Below, in pieces: positions 7,835 through 16,276 of a stretch of 64,000 bases of DNA. Source of the stretch: Micromonospora luteifusca (GTDB taxonomy: Bacteria; Actinomycetota; Actinomycetes; Mycobacteriales; Micromonosporaceae). The notes beneath the pieces are model-generated. The model did no database searches. It worked only from the letters and a program-made list of their open reading frames with translations, and was not told the DNA's origin. A program made the translations under genes and the position numbers. Within the stretch, counting starts at the first letter, position 1; the number at the start of each line of letters is the position of its first letter. The stretch lies in the NCBI RefSeq assembly GCF_016907275.1, contig NZ_JAFBBP010000001.1, forward strand, positions 3,090,001-3,154,000, read 5' to 3'.

Positions 7835-8623
7835 ATGGCTGGACCACTGGTCTTCGCGCACCGCGGCGCCTCGTACGACCTTCCCGAGCACACCCTCGCC
7901 GCGTACCTGCGCGCTCTCGACGAGGGCGCCGACGGCCTGGAGTGCGACGTCCGGCTGACCCGGGACGGGCACCTGGTCTGCGTGCACGACCGACGACTCG
8001 ACCGCACCAGCAACGGTCGCGGTCTGGTCAGCGCGCGTACGCTCGCCGAACTGGACGCGCTGGACTTCGGCTCGTGGCATCCGGGGAGCGCGCCGAGCGG
8101 GGACCTGCCGCCGGACGAGTCGCACACCCGGCTGCTGACCCTGGCCCGGCTGCTGGACGCGGTGCTTGCCGCCGGCCGGCCGGTCCGGCTGCTGGTGGAG
8201 ACGAAACATCCGTCCCGCTATGGCTCGAACGTGGAACGGCGACTGGTCGGTCTGTTGCGTCGGTACGGGCTGGCCGATCCGGCGCCGGACGACCCCGTGC
8301 AGGTCACCGTCATGTCGTTCTCCCCGCTGGCGGTCCGCCGGGTACGCGAGCTCGCTCCGAAGCTGCCCACGGTGCTGTTGCTGGAGGTGTTGCCGCCCTG
8401 GCTGCGGCTGGGTCGGCTGCCGTTCGGCACCCGTATCGCGGCACCGGGCATCGGCCTGGTCCGGGCCCGTCCGAAACTGCTGCCCGCACTTCGCATGGCC
8501 GGCAACCAGGTGTACGTCTGGACGGTCAACGAACCGACCGACCTGGAGCTGGTGCTGGCCGCGGGCGCGGACGGGATCATCACTGATCGGCCGGCGTACG
8601 CCCTCGCCCGGCTGGACCGCTGA
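7835..8623 (+). CDS. Glycerophosphodiester phosphodiesterase family protein
   Basis: A 262-residue TIM barrel with the family signatures HRGAS, PEHT, ECDVRLTRDGHLVCVHD and a C-terminal VWTVNEP and GADGIITDRP. The two histidines (HRG, HD) and the acidic pair ExD are the metal and catalytic residues. The enzyme hydrolyses glycerophosphodiesters to glycerol-3-phosphate and an alcohol. There is no signal peptide, so a cytoplasmic role in phospholipid turnover is likely. It follows the rhodanese gene closely. Confidence 0.9.
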   Translation: MAGPLVFAHRGASYDLPEHTLAAYLRALDEGADGLECDVRLTRDGHLVCVHDRRLDRTSNGRGLVSARTLAELDALDFGSWHPGSAPSGDLPPDESHTRLLTLARLLDAVLAAGRPVRLLVETKHPSRYGSNVERRLVGLLRRYGLADPAPDDPVQVTVMSFSPLAVRRVRELAPKLPTVLLLEVLPPWLRLGRLPFGTRIAAPGIGLVRARPKLLPALRMAGNQVYVWTVNEPTDLELVLAAGADGIITDRPAYALARLDR

Positions 8624-8669
8624 CCCGGCAGGGGTGCCCAAATCCGCAGCGGCGGGGCAGACTCGGCAC

Positions 8670-10124
8670 ATGCTGGAGCGTATCGATTTTCCCGCTCTCC
8701 TCGCTGGCCACTCCATCGTGATCGAGATGATCAACTCGGGGGAAGCGGGCCTTCCGGTCCTCACCCAGCTGCTCCGAGTGGCTCAGCCAGCCCTCGGCGC
8801 GACAGGTATGGCGTTCGTCGAGTTCGGTCCGACCGGCGGTCGCGTGATCGCCGCGACCGGCGCGGCGGAGTGGGCCCTCGGCCGTCCACTGGCCGCCGAC
8901 GACCCGGACACCGTCTGCCTGCTCGCCGGGCCACGCGTGCAACAGGTGCGGGTGGGCCACCTCAACGGCAAGTTGGCCAGCGAGCTGGCCGGCAGTGGCC
9001 TGCGCCAGATGGTGGTCTCCCGGGCCGAGATCGGCGGCCACACGGTCGGCAGTTTGCACGCCCTCTATTCGAGCGATGAGGAGCCGGGCGCCGAACGGCA
9101 GGGGGTGGTCGCCTACCTAGCGTCCTGCGTCGGGCACATGTACGGCGACCAGACCGGCCTGCCCGTACACGGCGACGGCCCGGTGGTGGCGGCACTCGCC
9201 GACGGGCTGGCCGTCGTCGACCGCGACGGGCACGTCCGACTGTGGAACCCGGCAGCCGCCCAGGTCACCGGCCGGCCGGTCGAGCAGGCGCTGAGCCGCC
9301 CACTGCCGTTTCCACTGCCACCCTCCGGTCAGGTTCGAGACCACCGGATGCCGGACGGTCGCTGGCTGCGGATCACCTCCGGTGACCTACCCGGCCCGGG
9401 CACACTGCGGGTGGTCACCTTCCGCGACATCACCGACCAGCAGCGCCGCGACCACGACCGGGAGCTGTTCGTCGCGGTGACCAGCCACGAGCTGCGCACC
9501 CCGGTCACGGTGATCAAGGGGTACGCGGACACCCTCACCGACCATTGGGAGTCGCTGACCGAGGCCGACCGGCGGCAGGCTGCCCGGGTGATCGGGCAAC
9601 GTGCCAACGAGTTGGCCCGGCTGGTCGACCGTCTCCTCAGCTCGGCGGCCGAGGCAGGGCCGGGGGACGAACCGCCCACCCTGTTCGACCTCGGCGACGC
9701 GCTGCGTTCCGCCGTCGCGGACCTGCCGGCGGAGTTGCGCCGCCGGCTGACGCTCCTCCTCCCGCCCGACCTGCCCAAGGCGCTCGGCCACCGGCCCAGC
9801 CTGACCACCGTGCTGACCGAGTTGACGACCAATGCCGGCAAGTACTCCGCTCCGGACACTCCGATCGAGATCACCGCCTCGGCCGACGGCCACCTGGTGG
9901 CGTTCCGGGTCAGCGACCGGGGCATCGGCATCCGTCCGGAGCACGTGGAGCGGGCGTTCGACCGGTTCTGGCAGGGCGAGTCCGGCGACCGGCGCGGCTA
10001 CCCGGGGGCGGGGCTCGGCCTCTATCTCGTCCGCCGAATCGTTGAACAGCAGAATGGATGGGTATCCCTACGTCCGAGGACCGGCGGCGGTACGGTCGCA
10101 GAGGTGCGGCTACCGCGCGGTTGA
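8670..10124 (+). CDS. Cytoplasmic sensor histidine kinase (GAF-like, PAS, HisKA, HATPase)
   Basis: A 484-residue protein without clear membrane segments. An N-terminal GAF-like region (about 1-165) is followed by a PAS-like segment (about 170-265, DGLAVVDRDGHVRLWNP). The H box is VTSHELRTPV (phosphorylated histidine at about 275). The ATPase domain has an N-box-like LTTNAGKYS, DRGIGI and GAGLGLYLV. The start is the ATG at 8670. No response regulator is nearby; instead an RsbW-like ATPase gene starts 16 nt after the stop. It may sense an internal cue and signal to a distant partner. Confidence 0.88.
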   Translation: MLERIDFPALLAGHSIVIEMINSGEAGLPVLTQLLRVAQPALGATGMAFVEFGPTGGRVIAATGAAEWALGRPLAADDPDTVCLLAGPRVQQVRVGHLNGKLASELAGSGLRQMVVSRAEIGGHTVGSLHALYSSDEEPGAERQGVVAYLASCVGHMYGDQTGLPVHGDGPVVAALADGLAVVDRDGHVRLWNPAAAQVTGRPVEQALSRPLPFPLPPSGQVRDHRMPDGRWLRITSGDLPGPGTLRVVTFRDITDQQRRDHDRELFVAVTSHELRTPVTVIKGYADTLTDHWESLTEADRRQAARVIGQRANELARLVDRLLSSAAEAGPGDEPPTLFDLGDALRSAVADLPAELRRRLTLLLPPDLPKALGHRPSLTTVLTELTTNAGKYSAPDTPIEITASADGHLVAFRVSDRGIGIRPEHVERAFDRFWQGESGDRRGYPGAGLGLYLVRRIVEQQNGWVSLRPRTGGGTVAEVRLPRG

Positions 10125-10140
10125 TCGAGGGTGACGCGAC

Positions 10141-10596
10141 GTGGAGGCGACGGTGGCAGCGAGGGATCGGGCGTGGTGCGTGGTGGTTCCCCACCACCCG
10201 GCCGGGGCACGGCTGGCCCGGCACCGGCTCGCCGGTGAGTTGGCGGACGTCGTACCCCCGACGCTCTTGGCGGATCTGATCGCGGTGCTCGCGGAGCTGG
10301 TGGGCAACGCGGTGCGGCACGCCCGACCGCTGCCCGGCGGAGTGGTCCGGGTGGCCTGGCGGTTGCGATCCTCGGCGGAGGGCGCAGTGATCCAGTTGGG
10401 GGTCACCGACGGCGGCGCGAGCACCGGGCCCCGGCTCCGCACGGCCAGCGCCGACGCCGCGGACGGGCGAGGGCTGCACATCGTGGCGGGTCTGGCCACC
10501 CGCTGGGGCGTCGAGCGGGACGGCATGGGCCAGCGCGTCTGGGCCGAGTTCGACCCGGTGCCCACACACCGACCGGACCTGGTGCCAGCGGGCTGA
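10141..10596 (+). CDS. RsbW/SpoIIAB-like anti-sigma ATPase
   Basis: A 151-residue stand-alone GHKL ATPase domain. It has the N box ELVGNAVRHARP (about 50-61), VTDGGAST, and DGRGLHIVAGLATRWGV (G2 region). Such short kinases bind sigma factors or phosphorylate anti-anti-sigma proteins, but in actinomycetes many copies have unknown targets. The gene follows the histidine kinase by 16 nt and is probably in the same operon. GTG start with GAGGGTGA 9 nt upstream. Confidence 0.75.
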   Translation: MEATVAARDRAWCVVVPHHPAGARLARHRLAGELADVVPPTLLADLIAVLAELVGNAVRHARPLPGGVVRVAWRLRSSAEGAVIQLGVTDGGASTGPRLRTASADAADGRGLHIVAGLATRWGVERDGMGQRVWAEFDPVPTHRPDLVPAG

Positions 10597-10638
10597 GCGC
10601 GGCTCGGTCGGGCGGCTCCCGCCCACCAACGCGGCCGG

Positions 10639-11283
10639 TCAGTCGGTGTGGCCCTCCCCGCCGCTCTGCCCGGTGAGGTAGGCGTGCTGGTGCCCGAGGC
10701 CGGCGTCGACGTTGATCTGATCCAGTTGGTCCGCCGCCACCGACCAGGCGGCCGCGGCGGCGGTCCGGGACCGCTTCACGATCTCGATCAGGCCAGCGCG
10801 CTGCGCCTCCGGGCCGGCCTGCGCGGCGGCGAACAGGTCGACGGTGACGGCGAAATCGTTGACCGCGCCACGGAATCCGCCACGGGCCACATTGGTCGCC
10901 GTCGTCCCGGACGGGCTCTCGGCGTGTTTGGCGACGAGTTGCCTGATCGTCGTCTGCCAGCCCTGGACCGTGGCGGCGTCGGCAGGCTGACCCTTCTCCA
11001 GTGCCCCGTCGAACGCGGCCAGCAGGGTGTCGAGCGCCTTCTGCGAATCGCCGACGACGACGGTCAGCTCCTGAATCTGCTGCTTGTCGCGCACGGCCTC
11101 CTGGGCCCGCAACTCCTCGACCGCACGGGTGGTGCTGTCGGGACGGCCGATGAGGAAGCCGCCGAGGCCACCGGCGAGCACGGCCATGACGACGAGCACG
11201 ATGACGACGGTCAGCGGCATCCGGCGGGTCTGCTCCGCCTGGGCCTGACGCACGTACGAGGGCTTCCCGGTCTTACGTGACAC
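10639..11283 (-). CDS. Membrane-anchored protein of unknown function
   Basis: A 214-residue protein starting at GTG 11283. A short basic N-terminus (RKTGKPSYVRQAQAEQTRR) precedes one membrane helix (about 32-55), and a largely helical, alanine-rich extracellular part follows, ending in a histidine-containing tail. Alpha-helical segments with E/Q/A spacing suggest a coiled or bundle structure. I do not recognise a family. The gene is convergent with the ATPase gene and divergent from DUF5926. Confidence 0.6.
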   Translation of the reverse strand: MSRKTGKPSYVRQAQAEQTRRMPLTVVIVLVVMAVLAGGLGGFLIGRPDSTTRAVEELRAQEAVRDKQQIQELTVVVGDSQKALDTLLAAFDGALEKGQPADAATVQGWQTTIRQLVAKHAESPSGTTATNVARGGFRGAVNDFAVTVDLFAAAQAGPEAQRAGLIEIVKRSRTAAAAAWSVAADQLDQINVDAGLGHQHAYLTGQSGGEGHTD

Positions 11284-11427
11284 CGGCACTCCATGCGAAT
11301 CCGTCAATAAAGGATCTGACCTTATTACGGGTACGCCCACACCTTCAAGGGCACCCGGCTCTGCCTGGTCCGCCCCTCCGCCGACTCGGTCCGCTCCAAC
11401 CCCCGAAGACCCGACCCGGCACTGCAC

Positions 11428-11433
11428 TAGGCT
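11428..11433 (+). promoter_or_regulatory. -10 box TAGGCT, near-leaderless start of DUF5926 gene
   Basis: TAGGCT ends 8 nt before the GTG at 11442; there is no SD sequence between. Confidence 0.4.
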
Positions 11434-11441
11434 GTGACGCC

Positions 11442-12329
11442 GTGAGCAAGCGTCGAAAGAGCCAGCGCCCCGCCGCCGACACCGCCCCCCGCCGAGACAA
11501 GGTGCGGGACGTCTTCGTGCCGCGTCCGTTCGACGGGCTGGTCGACGAGCCCGAGTGGATCGCGTTGCGCGAGTTGGTGCCCGCCGCCTCCGCACCGCTG
11601 CGGTTGGCACCCGCCCTCGTCGAGGAGTTCGGGGACCGGCCGGCGACGCTCGCCACGGTGCTGCCGATGGCCGCCCCGGCGATCACGAAGCCGGACGGCC
11701 GGGTGCTCATCGGTCTCCAGCGCCACCAGCAGTCCGGTGATGTTTCCCGGGACCTGGCCGAGGCGCTGCTCAGCGCGCTGCGGACGGAGCCGGGTGGCCA
11801 GGTGGCCGTGCCGCCGTTGCCCGGCCCCGGCCCTCGCCTGCAGGACATCCTCGTCGACGGCCCGCTGGAGATCACCATGCATGAGGGGTTCGAGTTCTGG
11901 CTCGACCCCGGGGCCGCCGACGATCCGACCGTCCAGGCGTCGCTGGAGCGGGCGAACGCGGCCATCTACCCGACGGTGCGGCTGACCGCGGCGAAGGCCG
12001 CGTACTGGTGCCAGGTCCCGGAGAAGGCACACGTGCGCTGGGTGCTGCCGGACGACGAGGACGCCGCCCTGGACGCGCTGGCCCGCCTCGGCGCGGCCGG
12101 TTCGCTGACGCTCGGCGAGCAGACGAAGTTCGCCGGCATGTTCCGCGCGCACGGTCGGCTGGTGCCGGTCTGGGACCTGCCGGAGGAGACTCCGGCGTCC
12201 GAGTGGGAGGAGCCGGTGGCGCAGTTCGCCAAGCGGTACGCCGAAGCGCTCAGCTCCACCGACCCGCTCGACGCCGCCGGCCGGCGCTCCCGACAGGGTC
12301 TGCTCGGCCGCCAACTCACCCTTCGCTGA
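11442..12329 (+). CDS. DUF5926 family protein
   Basis: A 295-residue soluble protein with a lysine/arginine-rich start (SKRRKSQRP) and the actinobacterial conserved opening VRDVFVPRPFDGLVDEPEWIA. It matches my memory of DUF5926, a family restricted to actinobacteria without known function, sometimes annotated through a SecA-like C-terminal resemblance. No catalytic motif can be pointed out. It ends against a shared hairpin with the convergent arginine deiminase gene. Confidence 0.7.
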   Translation: MSKRRKSQRPAADTAPRRDKVRDVFVPRPFDGLVDEPEWIALRELVPAASAPLRLAPALVEEFGDRPATLATVLPMAAPAITKPDGRVLIGLQRHQQSGDVSRDLAEALLSALRTEPGGQVAVPPLPGPGPRLQDILVDGPLEITMHEGFEFWLDPGAADDPTVQASLERANAAIYPTVRLTAAKAAYWCQVPEKAHVRWVLPDDEDAALDALARLGAAGSLTLGEQTKFAGMFRAHGRLVPVWDLPEETPASEWEEPVAQFAKRYAEALSSTDPLDAAGRRSRQGLLGRQLTLR

Positions 12330-12331
12330 CG

Positions 12332-13573
12332 TCAGGAAGGGTCCCCTGGTCCAGGGGGCCCTTCCGCACGGAGCGGGTCGCGGGTGATCGGGCAGGACAT
12401 GCAGCGCGGCCCGCCGCGGCCGGAGCCCAACTCGGAGCCGGCGATCGGGATCACCTCGATCCCGGCTCGCTCCAGTTGGGCGTTGGTCTCGGTGTTGCGC
12501 TCGTAGCCGACGCAGAGCCGCGGCGCCAGTGCGAGGGTGTTGTTGCCGTCGTCCCACTGTTCGCGTTCCGCGGTGACCGGGTCCAGCCCGGTGTCGATGA
12601 CCCGGAGCAGGTCCAGGTCCATCGCGTCGGCGGCGGCTCGCAGGAACGGCGCGGGTCCGTCCACGCGCGGGTCCTCGCCGTCCGCGCCGGCGATCACCGT
12701 GTACGCGGACAGCGTGCTCGCGATGTTGGGGTACATCAGTACGGCGTCGACGTCGACCATCGTGCAGACCGTGTCGAGGTGCATGGTGGCGCGCTCCTGG
12801 GCGATCGGCACCACCAGGATGGTGTGGGCCAGGCCGGCGGCGAAGACCTGCCGGCCGAGGCGTTCGGCACCGGCCGGCGTCGTCCGCTCGCCCACCCCGA
12901 CCGCCAGCACCCCGGGTGCGAGCAGCAGCACGTCCCCGCCCTCCAGGTGCTCAAGGTCGGGGCGGTAGACGAACTCGGTGCCGGCGAAGCGTGGGTGGTG
13001 GCGGTAGATGGCGTCGGTCAGGGTGGTCTCGCGGCTGCGGGCCGGCATGGCCAGGCTGGTGACACCGACCCGATCGCCGATCCAGAGCGACGAGTCGCGG
13101 GTGAACAGCAGGTTGGGCAGCGGGTCGATGACGAAGTCGTGACGGTCCATCAGTGTGTAGACCAGCCCACCCGGCCGCTCTGAGCTGATCCGCAACTCCT
13201 CGTGGGCCAGCCCGGCGGTGAGCACGTCGGCGAGGGCGGCCGGGTCCAGGTAGGAGAGGTGGTCGGCGACGCGGGCCCGCAGGGTGTCACCGAGCCGCCG
13301 GGAGCGCAGCACCTCCTCGGTGAGCTCGGCACGGGCGTCCGCGACGGCCAGCGTCTCGGTCAGCAGGGTGGCCAGGTAGAGCACCTCGACCCCACGCTCG
13401 CGCAGGGCGGCGGCGAACGCGTCGTGCTCCTCCTGGGCGCGTCCCACCCAGGGGATCGCGTCGAACAGGAGCGAGTCGTTGTTGCGTGGGGTGAGCCGGG
13501 CCAGTTCGGGCCCGGGCCGGTGCAGCAGTACGGTGCCGAGCCGGCCGACTTCGCTGTCGACGTAGTGGGTCAC
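12332..13573 (-). CDS. arcA: Arginine deiminase
   Basis: A 413-residue amidinotransferase-fold hydrolase that converts arginine to citrulline and ammonia. The family motifs appear in order: [12 protein letters not shown] near residue 30, [13 protein letters not shown] (about 165), EGGDVLLL (about 223), the HLDT motif (about 270) and the C-terminal [11 protein letters not shown] with the nucleophilic cysteine. The length is standard. Start GTG 13573, preceded at 6 nt by a TACGCT -10 box. No arcB or arcC is adjacent, so a complete fermentative arginine pathway is not encoded here. An ArgR-like palindrome lies upstream. Confidence 0.93.
   Translation of the reverse strand: MTHYVDSEVGRLGTVLLHRPGPELARLTPRNNDSLLFDAIPWVGRAQEEHDAFAAALRERGVEVLYLATLLTETLAVADARAELTEEVLRSRRLGDTLRARVADHLSYLDPAALADVLTAGLAHEELRISSERPGGLVYTLMDRHDFVIDPLPNLLFTRDSSLWIGDRVGVTSLAMPARSRETTLTDAIYRHHPRFAGTEFVYRPDLEHLEGGDVLLLAPGVLAVGVGERTTPAGAERLGRQVFAAGLAHTILVVPIAQERATMHLDTVCTMVDVDAVLMYPNIASTLSAYTVIAGADGEDPRVDGPAPFLRAAADAMDLDLLRVIDTGLDPVTAEREQWDDGNNTLALAPRLCVGYERNTETNAQLERAGIEVIPIAGSELGSGRGGPRCMSCPITRDPLRAEGPPGPGDPS
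12335..12365. terminator. Bidirectional hairpin between DUF5926 and arcA
   Basis: 15-bp stem (12335-12349 with 12351-12365, one G-U pair on one strand) around the convergent gene ends. It overlaps the last codons of arcA. Confidence 0.55.
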
Positions 13574-13579
13574 TACCGC

Positions 13580-13585
13580 AGCGTA
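13580..13585 (-). promoter_or_regulatory. -10 box TACGCT, leaderless arcA promoter
   Basis: On the minus strand TACGCT ends 6 nt before GTG 13573 and no SD is present. Confidence 0.45.
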
Positions 13586-13618
13586 GGGCAGGGTTTGGCG
13601 GCATCCGAGAAAAGAACT

Positions 13619-13642
13619 GTGGATGAATATGGCATTCATCCG
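13619..13642. promoter_or_regulatory. ARG-box-like palindrome between arcA and the divergent gene
   Basis: GGATGAAT-ATGGC-ATTCATCC is a perfect 8-bp inverted repeat (13621-13641). TGAAT-N5-ATTCA resembles the ArgR operator core TGAAT-N4-ATTCA with one extra spacer base. It lies about 35-55 bp upstream of the arcA -10 box. Confidence 0.4.
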
Positions 13643-13688
13643 CACTCACTCTGGCGCTCCGGCTTGCCGAACACCGGTAGTAGCAACG

Positions 13689-13694
13689 TAGGGT
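13689..13694 (+). promoter_or_regulatory. Putative -10 box TAGGGT for the NERD-like gene
   Basis: TAGGGT would start transcription near 13701, leaving a 36-nt leader with GGAGGTC before ATG 13737. Confidence 0.3.
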
Positions 13695-13736
13695 AGTGAG
13701 GACATAACTTCGAGGGACCTTTTGCCGGAGGTCGCG

Positions 13737-14474
13737 ATGACTGTCTTTCCCGCACGACGAGCCGTACCGTCCGCTCGGGCACTGCCGCCCGTCGCGGTGC
13801 CACACCCCCGCGTCGAGTCGCCGGGGGTTCTCGAACCGGCCCGTCCGACACCGCTCGAATGGGCCCGTCGCCGTCGAGCCGAACGGGGTGCGCGCCGCCT
13901 GGAGGCGGCCGGGGCGCGGGCGCTTGGTCAACTCGACCACCTCGGGCCCGCCTGGCACGTCATCGAGTGGCCACGCACCGACGTGACCGACGTCCTCGAC
14001 CGCGGTCAGGACGACCGCGCCGGGTTCCTCGCCATCGGGCCGAGCGGCCTCTTCGCCGTGACCATCGCCGACCACGGCCGGGCGAGGGTGCTCGTCGCCG
14101 GGGACGTCGTGCAGATCAACGGCAAGCGTCCACCGTACGTGGCCGAGTCCCGCCGGGACGCCAAGCGGGCCAGCAAGGCCCTCTCCGACGCGGTGGGGTT
14201 GACCGTTCCGGTGACGCCGGTGCTGACCTTCGTCGGCTCCGGCGTGATCAGCGTCTACGGCCTTCCAAAGGACTGCCTGATGGCCACCCATCGGGAGTTG
14301 GACCGGCTCCTCGTGGCTGGCGGCAGCCGGATCAGCCCGGCTACCGCCGAGAAGCTTTCCCGGGTTGCGCAGCACCCCGGGACCTGGCTGAACGGCACGT
14401 ACCGTCCAACAGCCGACTACCGGTGGTATGACGAGGGCCGAACGGCCGCTGACAAGCCGGCTCACCGCCGGTAA
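13737..14474 (+). CDS. Nuclease-related-domain (NERD)-like protein
   Basis: A 245-residue protein. The middle part (about 60-190) has the pattern of a NERD-like restriction-endonuclease fold: LGPAWHVIEW, then GFLAIGPSGLFAVTI in place of the usual G-FVID-K strand, and later VTPVLTFVG. The canonical catalytic D..ExK is not clearly complete, so it may bind rather than cut DNA. Start ATG 13737 is fixed by GGAGG 5-9 nt upstream. Family call moderate; function unknown. Confidence 0.55.
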   Translation: MTVFPARRAVPSARALPPVAVPHPRVESPGVLEPARPTPLEWARRRRAERGARRLEAAGARALGQLDHLGPAWHVIEWPRTDVTDVLDRGQDDRAGFLAIGPSGLFAVTIADHGRARVLVAGDVVQINGKRPPYVAESRRDAKRASKALSDAVGLTVPVTPVLTFVGSGVISVYGLPKDCLMATHRELDRLLVAGGSRISPATAEKLSRVAQHPGTWLNGTYRPTADYRWYDEGRTAADKPAHRR

Positions 14475-14606
14475 CGTCACCAGCGACGCCACGCGGCTCC
14501 GGTCCCCCCGTCCACCTCACCGGTTCTCGCGCCGTCACTGGCCGCCCCCCTTCAGGCTGCGCGGCTCGGTGACCCGGTGCGCTCGGTGATTCCGTCGGCG
14601 ACCCGC

Positions 14607-14612
14607 TAGCGT
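14607..14612 (+). promoter_or_regulatory. Putative -10 box TAGCGT of PAS-domain gene
   Basis: TAGCGT would give a leader of about 25 nt that contains AGGAGG just before GTG 14644. Confidence 0.4.
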
Positions 14613-14643
14613 GGACAGTCGATCGGTGCACATAGGAGGCGCG

Positions 14644-15102
14644 GTGGCCCACGTCGAACTTTCGCTCTCGGAAGCGTTCGTGCCGGCGGCACGGGCTTCG
14701 ACAGAGCCGGAGTCCGACAATGTCGGCCAATGGTCCTCGACGGTGTCCCGAGCCGATGAGCCCTGCGTCCTGATCGATGCCGACACCAGGGTGGTGGCGA
14801 TCTCCACGGCCGGCTGCGAGTTGCTCTGCCTGGGCGAGCCGGACGGCCTGATCGGGCGACCGCTGCTCGACGGAGGGTTACGCCTCCTCGACTTCACCGC
14901 CAACCGGGGCGAGTTGACCGAGGCCGAGATCGACAAGATTCCGCCCCTACTGGCGCTCTCTTCCGGCCGACTCGCCCGCGGGCTACTCCGTGTGCAGGCC
15001 GCCTCGGCGAACAGCTCCGACGCGACCGTCGACGCGATCTCCACCCCGGTGCTCACCGACGGCACCGTCGCCGGTTCGCTCACTTTCTTCTCCGAGGTCT
15101 GA
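14644..15102 (+). CDS. Small PAS-domain protein
   Basis: A 152-residue protein made of one PAS-like fold: CVLIDADTRVVAISTAGCELL (about 40-60), then a segment GRPLLDGGLRLLDF and a final strand VAGSLTFFSEV. There is no output domain, so it may sense a ligand and act through protein contact. GTG 14644 is chosen because AGGAGG lies 5-9 nt before it; a longer in-frame start lacks an SD. Partner unknown. Confidence 0.65.
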   Translation: MAHVELSLSEAFVPAARASTEPESDNVGQWSSTVSRADEPCVLIDADTRVVAISTAGCELLCLGEPDGLIGRPLLDGGLRLLDFTANRGELTEAEIDKIPPLLALSSGRLARGLLRVQAASANSSDATVDAISTPVLTDGTVAGSLTFFSEV

Positions 15103-15156
15103 CCTGCGGCAGAGCCGCACTCGGCGTTGCTGGGGTGGGCTCACCCGCGCAGGCCG

Positions 15157-15162
15157 TAAGGT
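15157..15162 (+). promoter_or_regulatory. -10 box TAAGGT, leaderless start of ACT-domain gene
   Basis: TAAGGT ends 6 nt before ATG 15169, no SD. Confidence 0.45.
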
Positions 15163-15168
15163 GCCCTC

Positions 15169-15558
15169 ATGCTCGATATCGCGCTGCTGCCAGGGGAATA
15201 CGCTGTGTGGCGGCTGGCCGCTGGCGCCGCCCTGCCGTACGCACTGTCGAGCGGGCTGCGGGGCACCGACGTGGTGACGGTGAGCTGGACCTCCGACGGG
15301 ATCTCCGTGATCTGTCCGGCGGACCGGGCCCCGGCGCAGGCCGTGGTGGAGACCGTTTGGCGCTGTCTGCGGGTCACCGCCCCGGTGGAACTGGCCGGCA
15401 CCGGCAGCCTGGCCGCACTCGTCGACCCGCTCGCCGAGGCACGGGTCAGCGTGGTCGCGTTCTCCACCTTCGACACCGACTATCTGCTGGTCCCGGCCGT
15501 CCGGCTGGCCGAGGGCACGGCCGCGCTGCAGCGCGCCGGGCATCGCGTCACCGGCTGA
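15169..15558 (+). CDS. ACT-domain (CASTOR-like) amino-acid-binding protein
   Basis: A 129-residue protein with two ACT-like halves: GEYAVWRLAAG..LPYAL, and VTAPVELAGTGSLAALVDPLAEARVSVVAFSTFDTDYLLVP. The second half is the typical ACT_7/CASTOR signature, in which a regulatory amino acid binds between two ACT units. No enzyme domain is attached. It is followed two genes later by prephenate dehydratase, itself ACT-regulated, but a functional link is only a guess. Confidence 0.78.
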   Translation: MLDIALLPGEYAVWRLAAGAALPYALSSGLRGTDVVTVSWTSDGISVICPADRAPAQAVVETVWRCLRVTAPVELAGTGSLAALVDPLAEARVSVVAFSTFDTDYLLVPAVRLAEGTAALQRAGHRVTG

Positions 15559-15642
15559 CCTTCACCCGATCGGCCGCTCACCCTACGATGGGCTCGGCCA
15601 TCCCGGCCGCGAAGAATTCTCCGGTGTCCCGAGGATCGACCC

Positions 15643-16266
15643 GTGCCGTTCACCCCACCCCGCCCCGCGTCTTCCCCCGCGCGGGCGACGGTCGTCCACA
15701 TCCCACCGGTGACCCGCGACCGGGCGGCTGACCGCGTTTCTGCGCGGACCGCGCTCCTGCCGGTTGCGCTCGCGACGCTCACCGTCGCCGCGATGGCCGG
15801 CTGTGGCGCCCCACCCGAGTTGCGGGAGCCGTCTGCCGCGCCCACCCGCACCGCGGCCCCGACGACACCCGGCGTGAGCACCACACCCGCCACCCCACCG
15901 GCCACCGCACCGTCACTCGGTGGGGCCACACCCACTCCGGACGCCGGCCTGGTCGCGACGGCCTGCCGGAACGGGCCGACCGCGGAGCGGGTGGTGCAAC
16001 TGCTGCGCGGCCGGGCAGGGGTGCTTCCGGCCAACGTCCGGGTCCAGGTCCACACCGGGCCGCTCTGCGCCGCCGACTGGCAGTTCACCCTTGTGGAGGT
16101 GACCGGGCACGAGGAACTCCAGGTGGTCACCCGGGGCCAGCCCACCGCACCGGCGCTGGTCACCGCCGGCACCGACGTCTGCACCATCGAGGTACGCGCC
16201 ACCGCCCCGGCCGGGATTCGAACCCTCGCCTGCGACGCGGGTCCGGTCACCCGGCCGAGTGCGTAG
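15643..16266 (+). CDS. Putative secreted lipoprotein
   Basis: A 207-residue protein with a long basic N-region, a hydrophobic stretch (about 39-52) and the lipobox-like VAAMAGC with cysteine at about residue 53. A threonine/proline/alanine-rich linker (60-100) follows, then a compact domain with four cysteines (ACRNG, LCAADW, DVCTIE, LACDAG) that could form two disulfides outside the cell. Family not recognised. Its stop codon overlaps the -10 box of pheA. Confidence 0.6.
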   Translation: MPFTPPRPASSPARATVVHIPPVTRDRAADRVSARTALLPVALATLTVAAMAGCGAPPELREPSAAPTRTAAPTTPGVSTTPATPPATAPSLGGATPTPDAGLVATACRNGPTAERVVQLLRGRAGVLPANVRVQVHTGPLCAADWQFTLVEVTGHEELQVVTRGQPTAPALVTAGTDVCTIEVRATAPAGIRTLACDAGPVTRPSA

Positions 16267-16269
16267 GCT
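16264..16269 (+). promoter_or_regulatory. -10 box TAGGCT, leaderless pheA promoter
   Basis: TAGGCT ends 7 nt before ATG 16277 and includes the TAG stop of the preceding lipoprotein gene, so the stop codon doubles as promoter. Confidence 0.5.
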
Positions 16270-16276
16270 GACCGGC

